Origin: Nelumbo lutea | Lineage: Eukaryota; Streptophyta; Magnoliopsida; Proteales; Nelumbonaceae | DNA: 64,000 nucleotides | Direction: 5' to 3' | Assembly (NCBI GenBank): GCA_022828595.1 | Contig: JAKGHH010000001.1 | Coordinates: 142,495,017 to 142,559,016, forward strand | Part shown: one piece after another, positions 45,023-56,818 of the stretch | How the letters are laid out: every line of letters starts with the position of its first letter | Numbering within the stretch: position 1 is the first letter of the stretch | Notes under the pieces: generated by a model | Database searches by the model: none | What the model was told of the DNA's origin: nothing | The model's input: only the letters and a program-made list of their open reading frames with translations | Position numbers and translations under genes: made by a program

Positions 45023-45238
45023 CCCGAAAAAAAATACGTAAAAAGAGAGGTTTTCCCTGATTTATTACCTAGTTTGCAGTAGCAAAAATTGGATTGGATG
45101 ATGAATGAGTCGTGTATGACTTGGTTGTGTTGACTTAAAGGTTTGCAATAGTTAACCTAGAATAATTGTGGAGAAAGATGAAGGAGAGTTGAGTTTAAAA
45201 ATCAGTAGATAGTTAGTTTGCTTTTGCTTGAATTTTGT

Positions 45239-45256
45239 CTTGCCCGAGGACGGGCA
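45239..45256 (+). other. Perfect palindrome before the polypurine tract
   Basis: TTGCCCGAGGACGGGCAA forms a 7-bp perfect stem with a 4-base loop (AGGA), 22 bp before the 3' LTR start. The purine tract GTGTGGGGGGAT follows. A similar hairpin at the same place is a recurring feature of Athila-type elements as I recall them. Confidence 0.6.
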
Positions 45257-45277
45257 ACGTTTTAGTGTGGGGGGATT

Positions 45278-46262
45278 TGATGGGAATAAAAAGGTATCAT
45301 ATTTTTTATCCAAATATTCATTAATTTACATTAAATTAGCAATTAATTGGACTCATTATTCTTGTATTTCGATTTAGGGCACGAAAGAAGGCGTTATTGG
45401 AAAAACAAGGCTAATCGGGTAATTTTACACAATTTTGGCACCGCGAGATAATTTGGGCATAACTCTCTCATCTAGACTCCGCTTGAGAAGATTCAAGATG
45501 TATTGGAAAGATAAGGAAAAGCTCTACATTGAGTTTTGATAGATTCAGACTGAATCGAGGTCAAAATCGAGCCAGAAGTCTAAGAAAATTCATAGAAAAG
45601 CCCAGTTCGCAGCTGAAGCCCATTTGGCAACTGAAAACCAGTTCGCAGAGAAGCCTTGCAGCGGCCCAATTTGTTAAAGAAGCCCAGTTCGAATTTAAGA
45701 ATAAAAAGTCCTATCAGATTTAAATTTCAAATATAATCCTACAAAGATAAGGAAGATTGAGATTACTAGATAAGAGATAGGATAGGATTAGATCAAAACT
45801 AAGTTGGAAACAACCTCTCCTCCTAAAGCTATATAAAGGAAGGAAGGGGGGGGGGGACTAGCTTTAGGCATCAATCAAGAACTCAGTCAATTCAGAAGAT
45901 CAGTCCATCCATCTGGGAAGTAGAGCAAGAAGGAGTCGACAACCATGAGCGGCTAAGCTTTTCTTTTCTGATTCAAGGGGGATTTTTTATTCAATTGTGT
46001 CATTGTGAGGTTTTGTGTTTAATTTAAATTCTTTCTTTTAATTCCTTGTTAGTTGGTAAGACTAAATATTTCTTGGTAGTTGTTATTTGCGCTTTTGTTA
46101 TTTTAGAATTTTAATTATTCAAATTTCCCACTCTTTATATTGCGCATTCAGCTAAGAAATTAATTACTGGCTCCCTATGGGATTCAACCTGGTACCACTG
46201 TTACTACAAGTTTATAGTAAGGTGGGACTAGAATTAATTTTGAGGGCTTCGACAACCTGTCA
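45278..46262 (+). repeat. Gag-only gypsy 3' LTR, 985 bp
   Basis: Begins TGATGGGAATAAAAAGG after the purine tract and ends GACAACCTGTCA, matching the 5' LTR tail at 43052-43230. It contains AGCTATATAAAGGAAGG (about 45827-45843), a good TATA box, and a G run at 45848-45856. The 64-codon frame at 45529-45723 is not a gene. Confidence 0.85.
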
Positions 46263-47525
46263 TGCGCCAAGCACGAGGTGCGCGCTTTAGCCTCAGAACA
46301 CTCCGGAGTCTGCGTTGACCCCCACCGCATCCATGAAGACCAGGATGGCACGTAGGCCATGCCCGACCCTCAGTTCGTTAAACTATGAGTAGAGCTCGGT
46401 GCTATCAAAGCTGAGCTTCGACAAGTCAAGGAAGGCTGAATTGACACCTCGGCTGGACAGAGTAACTCTATGGGGAGAATGGATGCCTTCTCCCTTGACA
46501 TCACCGCCAAGCCATTGCCCCCAAACTTCAAAGCTTCCACCTTGGAGATGTACAACATGAACACAGACTTCAATGATCACTTATAGAGCTTCAAGGCACT
46601 CATGATCCTATATGGATATTCCGATGCCTTGACATGACAAACTTTCCAAGCAACCTTCAAGGGGGTTGCTCAATGGTGGTTCTCAAGCCTCCCACTTGGG
46701 TTCATTAATTTGTGGGAGCATTTCTCTAGCTTGTTCCTTGCCCGCTTCATCAGCAGTTGGCAACCCCAAAAGAGTGTTGTCTCGCTAATGAAAGTTAAGC
46801 AGAAGCGAGGAGAAAGTTTGGGACTGTACATTGACCGCTTCAAGAAGGAAGAGCTCAAGGTCCGCGACCTTGACCCCAGGGTCTCCATGCACACCACCAT
46901 CAGCAAACTCCTCCCTAGCTCGGCCCTCAAGTGCTCAATCGCCAAAAGCTAGCCGAAGACGAAACTGGAGTTCCTCAAGAGGGCCTAGAAGTACATTACA
47001 GTCGAAGAGGCTTCCGCTAGTAATGTTCAAGAAAGGGGCACCGAGCACTGGAATGAAGCCCTAGAAAAGAAGAGAAATAATGGAAACCATGGTCGCAACA
47101 ACGGCAACAACAACAATAGCATGAAGCCACCAGCCTTGGCCTTGGCTTATAACCAGTACACGCCACTCAACTCCACCCGCATGTGGATTCTGATGCAGAT
47201 CAGAGAGGAGAAATTCATGAAATGGCCTGAGAAGTTGAAGAAGAATCCCTGTTGAGGCCACCTCAAGCAGTATGTTGTAGGCGAGGCTAGCGCCTCATCC
47301 TCTCAGCAGTAGCAGTAGCAGCAGCAGCATCAACAAGTAGCCGATGCCATTGACGTCATAACCGGAGGCACGACCTTGGGCGGAGCCTTGGCCTCAGCTC
47401 GTAAGGCCTACGTCAGGCAGTTAAATGTCTAGGGGCTGGCCCCCAAGAAGTAGAAGCAGGAAGAGTCCCTCTTCTTTTATGGATGAGGACTTGAAGGGGG
47501 TAAAATCCCCCATGATGACGCTTTA
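46263..47525 (+). pseudogene. Gypsy-2 gag, one frame with many TAG/TGA stops
   Basis: Reading the frame continuous with the protease gives MDAFSLDITAKPLPPNF, MYNMNTDFNDHL then SFKALMILYGYSDALT, QTFQATFKGVAQWWFSSLPL (46640-46700, the retrotrans_gag core), FINLWEHFSSLFLARFISSW, QKRGESLGLYIDRFKKEELK, an Asn-rich linker near 47090-47125, LKKNPC then GHLKQYV (47235-47275), and a Gln run at 47300-47340. At least twelve stops occur and all are TAG or TGA at positions where Gln (CAG) or Arg (CGA) fits. No frameshift is needed across about 1.2 kb. Confidence 0.8.
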
Positions 47526-50500
47526 GTGGTTTCGGCCATCATAGCAAACTTCATAGTCAAGAGGATTCTCATTGACAATGACTCTTCGGCTGGCATCCTC
47601 TTCTACGAAGCATTCAAGAAGATGAAGATAGCGCTAGAGCGCCATCAGCTAGCAGATGTCACACTAGTTGGCTTCTCCAGCAATGTTGTCAAACCAGAGG
47701 GCAAGATCACCCTACCAGTCATAGTAGGCACGGAGCCCCAGCAAGTGACGAGGATGATAGAGTTCCTGGTCGTAAGGATTGACTCACCCTACAATGCAAT
47801 CATGGGAAGACCAACCCTTCACACACTCCGGGCAACCATCTCCTCCTATCACCTCACTCTCAAGTTCCCCATAGAACACAACGTCGTAGTTGTACGAGGG
47901 GACCGACATCCTGCCTGCCAGTGTAGCAACGTTGAAGGGAAAGAATAAAGAAACCTTGCCACAAGAGGGCCTTGACCTCAAGGAGGAACCAGCAAGCTGA
48001 GGCCAGCCAGCCGAGGACCTCATCTCAGTCTTCCTAGATGAGGATGAGCCCAAAAAAATAGTCTGCATCGGGTCCAACATTCCCTCGGAGAGCCTATCCG
48101 AACTGGTAATTTTCCTCAGACTTAATGTCAATGTTTTTGCTTGGTTCACCATGGACATGCCTGCAATTGACCCTTTGCTCATTACTCACAGGCTGAGCAT
48201 GGAACCGAGCTCTTGGCCAGTCTAGCAGAAGAAGAGGAACTTTGCACCTGGACATGGAAGGCCATAGAAGAGGAAGTTGAGAAACTACTCGATGCCGGTT
48301 TCATCCGAGAGGTACACTACCCAAACTAGTTGTCAAATGTGGTTATGGTAAAGAAAGCTAATGGAAAATGGCGGATCGGTATTGATTTCACGAAAAATTA
48401 TGGAAAATTTTTGGGTTTCATCGTCACTCAGAGAGGCATTGAGTCTAACCCTGAGAAAATATAAGCCATACTGAATATGGTGAAGGAAACCTAGAGTCTC
48501 ACAGGCCGAATCGTAGCCCTCAATCGCTTCATGTCGAAATCAGTCGACCGCTGCCTGCCCTTCTTTCGTGCCATCAAGAAGTAGAAAGATTTCCAGTGGA
48601 CAGAGGAATGCCAGCACACCTTCGACGAGCTCAAGGTGTACCTTACCTTCCCCATCCTCACTTGGCCAACCGAGGGAGAAACCTTGTACCTATACCTCTT
48701 GGCTAGAAACGAAGCAGTTAGTTCAGTCCTAATTAAAGAAGATGACATGTAGAATCCAGGTTATTATACCAGCAAGGTACTCTGCAACACTGAAACCAAG
48801 TATCCCGAGATAGAAAAATTGGCTTTCACCCTTGTGGTTTCGACTAGAAAGTTCAGACCATACTTCCAAGCTCATTCAATAGTGGTCCTGATGAACCAGC
48901 CCCTCAAGGTTGTCCTTTCCAAGCCCGAGACCACGGGACGCCAGATGAAGTGGGTCATTGAACTTTTTGAGTTTGATGTTCGGTACCAACCAAGGCCCAC
49001 AATCAAGGCACAAGCCTTCGCAGACTTCATAGTGGAATGCACCTTCAGCCGAGCCCTCCACCAAACCCCAGAAAATGTTAAAAGAGATCATGTGGATGAT
49101 GAGGCTCACCCTCGATGGAAAATCTTTGTTGACGGCTCCTCCAATGCTAAAGGAAGTGGAGCGGGTCTCATCCTTCTCACCCCCGATGATGTTTCTATAG
49201 AGTATGCACTAAGGTTTGACTTCCCTGCGTAAAAAACGAAGTCGAGTACGAGGCCCTCCTTGCTGGCCTACAACTTGCTAGGGGCCTTGGCTCCTCACAC
49301 GTTGAAGCCTTTAGCAACTCTCAACTGGTGGTGAATCAAGTAAATGATGAGTATGAGGCCAGGGAACAAAGCATGACCAAGTACCTCACCAAAGTCCAAG
49401 ATTTAGCCCACTGCTTCTAGCGCTCCTTGCAACAGGTTCTGCAAGCCGAGAACGCAATAGCCGACGCCCTCTCCAAACTAGAAAGCACCTCGAGTGGAGT
49501 CCTTGGCCAGACTGTGTGCGTACAGAAGCTACTTCAGCCCCCCATTGAAGAAGTCCAAGTGCTCCTAATAGAGGCTAAGCCATCATGGATGGATCCCATC
49601 ATCAATTTCCTATCAACAAGACAACTGCCCGAAGATAGGAATGAGGCAAAGCGACTTAGACATCAGGCAGCCCGCTATACCTTGTTGGAGGGAAAATTGT
49701 ACTGAAGATCATTCACCCTGCCCTACCTTCGATGCCTCTATCTAGAGGAGGGTGAATATGTACTGCGGGAGATAAACGAAGGCATCTATGACAATCATCT
49801 TGGCGGAAGGAACCTAGCCCAAAAAACTCTAAGGCACAGCTACTTCTGGCCGACCCTCCACAATGACACCGCCGAGCTAGTGCAAAAATGTGATCCATGC
49901 CAAAGGCACACCAAATTGTGCCACCAACCGGCCACCACTCTCTCGGCCCTCAGCAGCCCCTGGCCCTTTGCCAAGTGGGGATGAACCACCTTTGCCCTTT
50001 CCCATAGGCCATGGGGGGCAGAAAATACCTCATCGTCGTTGTAGACTACTTTTGGAAAAACATTATTTTTCATATCAGCCTACCCCACATGCTGGTCACC
50101 GACAATGGGAAGCAATTTGATGACGCCAAGTTTGGGCAGTGGTGCGCCTCCCTTGACATCAGGCAACAATACACCTCAGTAGGCTACCCCCAAACCAACG
50201 GCCTAGCCAAGGTCACCAATAGGATGATACTAGACGGGCTGAAGACTAGATTAGATCGGGCAAAAAGCCTATTGGCTAATGAACTAAATAGTGTACTCTG
50301 GGCTTACCGAGCCACACGTCGGACAGCCACCGGAGAAACACCCTTCGGCTTAACCTACAGCAACGAAGCGGTGGTCCCAGCAAAGATCGGCCAGCCAACA
50401 CCCCAAGTTGAGGCATACCATGAATCTGAAAATAGCGAATCCCTCGGAACAAACTTGGATCTACTAGAAAAAGCCCGAGAGCAAGCACAAATAAGAGTGG

Positions 50501-50751
50501 CTACCTACCAATAACTAGTTGCCCGCTACTACAAATCCAAGGTAAAGGAAAGACATTATCAAAAGGGAGACCTCGTGCTTAGGAAGGTTATGGTCCCTGA
50601 ACCTGGACTGAGAAAGTTGGGTCCTAACTAGGAAGGTCCCTACAAAATTAAGCAAGTCATCGGCCCCAACACCTTTCACTTGGAGCATTTGGGTGAAAGA
50701 CCCATCCCTTGGACATGGAACTTGAAGAATCTCCGGGTGTACCACAAATAG
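47526..50751 (+). pseudogene. Gypsy-2 pol with RT active site deleted
   Basis: Protease: ANFIVKRILIDNDSSAGILF (Gly of the D-x-G triplet replaced by Asp), LPVIVGTEPQQVTRMIEFLV, SPYNAIMGRPTLHTLRA (47526-47948). RT: FIREVHYPN, stop, LSNVVMVKKANGKWRIGIDF joins directly to YGKFLGFIVTQRGIESNPEK near 48395-48400, so the palm including the YVDD box (roughly 130 codons) is gone. RNase H: PRWKIFVDGSSNAKGSGAGL (about 49111-49170). Integrase: GIYDNHLGGRNLAQKTLRHS and KCDPCQRHTK zinc part, KYLIVVVDYF, LPHMLVTDNGKQFDDAKFGQ, NGLAKVTNRMILDGLKTRL. A second deletion falls just after VVDYF. The terminal LRVYHK stops at 50749-50751. Confidence 0.82.
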
Positions 50752-51170
50752 TTGTAATATCTTTTTGGAATGATTGAATGAATGAAGAAAAGTTCCCCTT
50801 CGGCTTAATGCTCAGTGCATATACCTACTAAGTTCTTACAACTCTTCAGCTTCGTGACTAGCAAGGGTGAATGGCCTCCCCAGAGGATCGTGCCCTCTCC
50901 TTGAGCCAACGCTAAGACTTAAACAACTAAGTAGTGAATACCCTAGCTGAGCAATGCATCAAAATATACCAAGATGGCTGAGGCCTTACGTCCCTCAGCA
51001 CCTTGGCGGCGGCTAGCCTCTTGGACCTTTTCACTTAGCACTATTAGCAAAGGACAACAGTGCCCTCTGAATGATAAATGAGACGCCATTGAAAGGAACA
51101 CATGGGGAGAAAGGAGCCAAGTGAACCTTAGCTCTGCCTCGGCCACTCCTCTATGTGGTAGGCCACCTCG
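50752..51170 (+). other. Gypsy-2 spacer after pol
   Basis: Non-coding element DNA between the pol stop and the copia-2 insertion. The minus frame at 50943-51296 crosses the junction into copia-2, so it is an artefact. The last bases read ACCTCGG, as do those at 58773-58779 on the far side of copia-2. Confidence 0.6.
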
Positions 51171-52883
51171 GCCCAAGGAGGGATCCAAAGACTGCTCCCA
51201 CTGAAGATGGCGTAGTGTAGGATGGAGCAAAATCAGTAGTATTCTTCTCCAAGAACTCTGTCCTTCACAAGAAACAACAGGATGGCACGTGAGCACAGCT
51301 TCCTATCAATTCTTTCTCAAAGAACTGATGTCAAGATCGAATCTTGACTTTTCCCACAACTAGAGATCGAACTGGATGTCTGGCAGCTGCAGGAAGGAGG
51401 CAGCAAGAAAGATCTTTGCAGGGATTGCAGAAATCTTTCTTCTGTAATTTCAGCTCTGAAGAGGATCTGGTTATGTGATTCTTCTAAAGGCTCCTGCCCC
51501 CTCCTTCTTTTTGTAAACCCAAAGGATCAGCTCCTAATCCAATCAGGAGTTGCTAACCCAAATCATATTTGGATCAGACATCCCCTTAGGTGATAAGGAT
51601 AAACCCTTATCTTATTTGCAGATTAGATCAGCCTTCTCCTAATCTCACTCGGAGGTTTCTAGATTAGAATCATATTCAGATCTGGACTCTCTGAGTGGAT
51701 AGGGTTAAGACCCTATCCTATCTGCTGATTTATCTCAGAATTCGCCCATATTTAACTTATTAAATAAGTCTAGTTCGAAATGGGCTTTAGGCACATTAAG
51801 CTTATGTGCTCACATAACCTTCCTAACGGTTGCCCAGTAGGGTTTCCTTGTATGGCGTGGGACCCAAGCATTGATCTACACATCAGCCACATGGGTTCGG
51901 CCCAACCTTTCTTAAAATGCATAGCCGAATACACTACTATAGACAGTGCACCCCCTGAAACCCATCAAATGGTCTCTATGGGCCCAACACTTACCCGAAA
52001 TGGTCCCTGGGCCAAGCCACCTCGTAACACCCAGGGACTATGGGCAGATGCAAGATTAGCCCATTAGGTGTTACCCTCAATGGTCTTACACTTAACCTCT
52101 CAGCCCATAATGATCATATACTGCCCGACAAGAGAGGACCTCTCCCTCGACTGCAAAGAACAGTGTTGCACTCTCTACTTATATGGATCCCGGGAATTAA
52201 AACCTTTTGCAAACATTTTAGAAACCATAATATATACTTTCATATCTCATATAAAATATATTTTGCAAAAAAATCTCAAATTTGAAATCGGCTGCCGGCA
52301 GTCTTGGTTTCCATCAGTGAGAGTGCATCCCTGATCATTACCTTTGTTCGACAAAGGGGCTGATCCTGTCACTATGATGACCCACTCAGATGAATTCTCA
52401 GGCTATCCCAACATACCCAAATTTTGACCCCCACTAAGGATCTCACTGATTGGTACATCAAAGACAACCCAATCCGACACCTAGTGCAGTATCATAATCG
52501 AGTCTAGGGGCTGGGTGTAATTTTCCAGTTTTGCCCATTAATTTCTAAGGTCCAGGGCAATATTGGAAATCTGGTCCAGTTCAAAGATTCAATTAATCCT
52601 ACACCGTCTGTGCCTAGGGTCTCACCTTGGCAACTGAGACAGGCCACCCCAACCAACTTGGTGGCACCACAGTGTCAGCCTTATCAGGATAGGTCTCCCC
52701 AGAATGACCCACTGGCTATGAACATTCTAAACTAACACGAGTCTCATTAAGTGTCCAATTTAAGGGTATTACACAGAAACATACCAAGGGAACATGAATC
52801 AAATATCAATTTTATTCATTTACAATAAACTCATAAAGTACATCATTATGATTGAAGCTAAGGGCATACAAAACTGTCTAACA
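51171..52883 (-). repeat. Copia-2 3' LTR, truncated
   Basis: On the minus strand it starts TGTTAGACAGTTTTG at 52883 after GTAAGTGGGAGT and runs to GGATCCCTCCTTGGG at about 51171. The equivalent point in the intact LTR (57043) is followed by 225 bp more (CGTGAACACC onward to the CCTTCA end). The plus-strand frames at 51780-52334 are artefacts of this LTR. Confidence 0.82.
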
Positions 52884-52903
52884 ACTCCCACTTACACTTA
52901 GGT

Positions 52904-55900
52904 TCAATCAGGTACAAGCCAGAGTCCCATGCTTTCCACATGTTTCTCAAACATTTTCTGTGATAGTGGCTTTGTCAATGGGTCTGCTACATTTTTCGCT
53001 GACGCTACCTTCTGAATTAGGATGTCCCCTCTACCAACAATCTCCCATAGTATGTGGTACTTTCTCTCGATGTGCTTCGACTTCGAGTGGGCTCGTGGCT
53101 CCTTAGCCTGAGCAATGGCTCCATTGTTGTCACACAACAACGGGATGGGTGATGTGCTGGATGGAACTACTCCCAACTTGTGAATGAACTTCTTCATCCA
53201 CACGGCTTCTTTGGCAGCCACACTTGTGGCAATGTACTCGGCCTCGGTCGTGGAGTCTGCAGTGGACCCCTGTTTGTTGCTTTTACAGCAAACAACACAC
53301 GATCCAATCATGAAAACATATCTAGATGTAGACTTTCTATCATCTAGATTCGACTTTGAATCAGCATCTGTATACCCTTGGATCTATAGTGAGTTACCGT
53401 CGAATACTAGACAAAACTCTTTTGTCCTTTGAAGGTACTTAAGTATGTTTTTCACAGCAGTCCGGTGCTCCTGCCCTGGGTCGGCCTAAAATATGCTTAC
53501 TACACTTACTGCCTAAGCAATGTCAGGATGAGTGCATAGCATGGCATGCATGATGCTCCCTACGGCAGAGGCATAGGGAACGTCTTTCATGCCATCAATC
53601 TCCTCAGAAGTCTTAGGAGACATCTTCTTGGAGAGAGTGACTCCGTGCCTGAAAGAAACATTTCCTTTTTTGGAGTTTTCCATGTTGTATCTTTTGACTA
53701 TTTTGTCAATGTAAGCAGATTGGGATAATCCTATTATCCGCTTCGATCTATCTCTATAGAGTTGAAGACCCGGTATTTAGGAGGCTTTTCCAAGATCTTC
53801 ATTGAGAATTGTTGTGAAAGCCATACTTTCACCGTAGTTAACATTCCTACATCATTCTTAATGAGTAGAATGTCATCTACATACAGAACCAAGAAGGCAA
53901 CTTTATCTCCACTATACTTCCTGTAAACACAGGGTTCATCTGGTTTCTGCTTGAAGACAAACGATTTGACAGCAGAGTCAAAATGGATGTTCCAACTCCT
54001 AGAAACTTGCTTAAGTCCATAAATGGATCTATTAAGTTCACATACCATGTTTTCCTGACCTACAACAATGAATCCTTGCGGCTGCTGCATATAGATATCT
54101 TCAGAAAGATCTCCATTCAGGAATGCAGTTTCGACATCCATCTACCAAATCTCATAATCATGGTATGCCGCTACAGCTAGCAGGATCCTAATGGATTTAA
54201 GCATGGCCACAGGTGAAAAGGTTTCCTCATAATCGATGCCCTCTTTCTGAGTGTACCCTTTCGCCACCAGACGAGCTTTGAAGGTCTCAACCCTACCATC
54301 GGGGCCTTTCTTCCTCTTTTAAATCCATTTGTAACCGATTGCTTTTACCGGAGGGCGGATCTACTAGAGTCCAGACTTCATTGGTCTCCATTGAGTCCAT
54401 CTCTGCTCTCATGTTCTCCACCCACTTCTGGGAATCTATGTCCAACATAGCTTCCGCGTAAGTCACGGGATCCTCCTCACTAGTCAAGGTTTCCACCAGG
54501 TAACTATCCTGGTCATAACCATAACAGACTGGTGGCCTGGATACCCGAGTAGATCTTCTAGGTTGGTCACTACCTGGAACTTGTGGGACATCTCCCACTG
54601 CTCTTGAGCTCTCCTCATCAAGAACAACTTCCTGATGATGGGTGTCCAAGATGTAATCGGTTTCCAAGAATTGTGCATTTCAACTGCAGAACACCTTCTG
54701 CTCACTTGGGTCATAGAATAGGTAACCCACAGTGCCTTTTGGGTAGCCTACAAATAGGCAACGGCTGGTCTTGGATTCCAACTTGTCTGCACTCGTTCTC
54801 TTAACATGTGTTGGACAACCCCAAATCTTCAAGTGTCTAACACTTGGTTTCTTTCCGGTCCAAAGTTCATATGGAGTGTTCAGAACCGATTTGGTTGGAA
54901 CCCGATTCAGTATGTAAATCGCAATCTCTAATGCATAACCCCAAAAGGATGTGGGTAACTCTGAGTGTATGAGAAGTGACCGGACCATATCCAATAAGGT
55001 CCTATTCCTCCTCTCTGAAACACCATTAAGTTGTGGTGTAGCAGGATGAGCTAATTGTGATACTATCCCATTGTCCTTTAAGTAGTCTCTGAATTCGTCA
55101 GAGAGATACTCGCCACCTCGATCTGATCGAAGGGATTTAATTTCTCTCCCTAATTGTTTCTCGACCTCTTGTCTGAACTCTTTGAACATTTCAAAGGATT
55201 CAAACTTGTGTCTCATTAGGTACACGTAACCATATCGTGAAAAATCATCTATGAAGGTGATAAAATACATGTGTTGATTCCGTGTCCTAACACTCAGAGG
55301 ACCACATACATCAGTATGTATAAGGTCAAGCATGCCTGTACATCTTTCAGGTTACCGTTAAATGGTCGTTTCATCATCTTGCCTTGTAGGCAAGGCTCAC
55401 AGGTGGGAAGATCTTCTACAGTTAGAAAATCCAAAGGACCATCCTTTACCAACCTTGTGATTCGGTCAACACCGATGTGGCCAAGTCGGTAATGCCACAG
55501 ACACGTGGGATTAACTGTATCATGGGCTCTCCTCTTGGGGATTTCAGCCAACGTAGTTTCGGTTATGTTATGTTCTAGAGAATGATGTAGAACATAGAGA
55601 CCGTTCTCCAGTTCCCCATATGCGATGAATCTGTTATTTCTTTTAATAGTAATTGTATTACTAAAGAAGACAGAATAACCATCTGCACACAGTTTTGAGA
55701 CAAAAATCAAAATTCTCCTTAAATTTTGTACATAAAGACAATCTTTCAGTACAATTGTTCATTCTCTAAAAAGTAACTCCACGGTTCCTATGGCCGTGGC
55801 TGCAACAGTTGCAATAGTCCCCAAGTAGAGTGTGACTTTTCCTTCACTCAGCCTTCTGCTTACCTTGAACTCTTGCAGTGAGTTACACACATGAGTTGAT

Positions 55901-56760
55901 GCCCCAGAGTCAATACACCAGGACACAGAAGCTACCAATAGATTGGTTTCTATAACACAAGTTTTGAAATTACCTTTGTTGGGTTCCAGGTAGGCAGGAC
56001 AGTTCCTTTTCCAGTGGCCGGTCTTCTTGCAAAAATGACAGGCATCTGATGCCTTGTCCTTCCTCTGCTTCTTGGGTTTGGCAGCCTTCTTCTGGGGCTT
56101 TCTCTTTGCCTTCCTTTTTTTGCCCAATTTTCCAGTTTCAACAAGCATGGAAATGGGCTTATCCTTTTTAATCAATTCTTCGGCCCTCTGCAACATATTG
56201 TTGAGTTCCTGCAAGCTGACGTTCAACTTGTTCATGTTGTAGTTCATGATGAATGGATTAAAGGATGGAAGCAGAGAGTTGAGAATAGCATCGATTTATG
56301 TTACTAGATCTAGTCCGGATCCAAGAGCCTCCAGTTGGTTGATATAACCCATCATCCGGAGACAATGGTCGTGAACTTGTTGGCCCTTGGACATCTGTGC
56401 AATCATGAATTGTTTCAAGACCTTCTGCCAAGTAGAACGATTCTGCTCTTTATACATTGTCTTGAGACTGTCCAATACGTCCTTAGCAAGTTCGATCTGA
56501 TCGAACTGCCTCTGAATTGGGTTGTCCAAGGAGGCAATGATATAGCAGCGAGCAAGGGAGTTTTTCTCCTCCCATTCTTGGTATTCTCTTCTTTGGGCCT
56601 CAGAAGCCCTATCTCCTGGACGATCCAGGGCAGGATTCTTGGCTACCTTGTCCAATTTCTTAGAGGTAAAGACCAACATAAGGTTCTTGAACCAGTCGGC
56701 ATTGTTTGGGCCCTTCAGCTTGTTATCATCAAGCAGTTTTGCAAATTTTCTGTTTGCCAT
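52904..56760 (-). pseudogene. Copia-2 gag-pol polyprotein, decayed
   Basis: From the ATG at 56760: gag MANRKFAKLLDDNKLKGPNN; QMSKGQQVHDHCLRMMGYIN; a complete zinc knuckle CHFCKKTGHWKRNC (about 56035); protease WCIDSGASTHVCNS; integrase [88 protein letters not shown] and FLVLYVDDILLIK; RNase H ending KSKHIERKYHILWEIVGRGD and LVPD. Breaks: a 1-bp deletion after FSMK (near 53800), frame changes near 54300, and stops at DIA*AV, F*ADPG, SL*IQG, EIW*MDV and VT*ID that are all CAG/CAA to TAG/TAA, plus one Tyr-to-TAA. Gln codons lost in copia-1 are intact here. Confidence 0.9.
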
Positions 56761-56818
56761 TTTCTAACAAAAGAGCAAACATGAGTCCACAACCCAATTT
56801 GATTCATGTTCATTACAT

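Larger units (their letters stand above)
43052..46262 (+). mobile_element. Gag-only gypsy element lacking pol
   Basis: Remaining parts, in order: the last 179 bp of the 5' LTR, a tRNA-Asp-like primer site, one gag ORF, a spacer with hairpin minisatellite, a purine tract, and a complete 985-bp 3' LTR. There is no protease, RT or integrase; pol is absent between gag (stop at 44515-44517) and the 3' region. The 5' LTR is cut by copia-1. On the right, the LTR end TGTCA is followed at once by gypsy-2 gag sequence. The gag has the form widespread in Athila/Tat-type elements, so it probably moved using proteins of full-length relatives. Confidence 0.8.

Noticed and set aside
46263..47948. Stop codon reassignment or programmed readthrough to explain the many TAG/TGA
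   Set aside because: The host exons at 20641-22002 and 36374-36597 use normal stops and normal Gln/Arg codons, and copia-2 shows CAG where copia-1 has TAG. Decay explains it.
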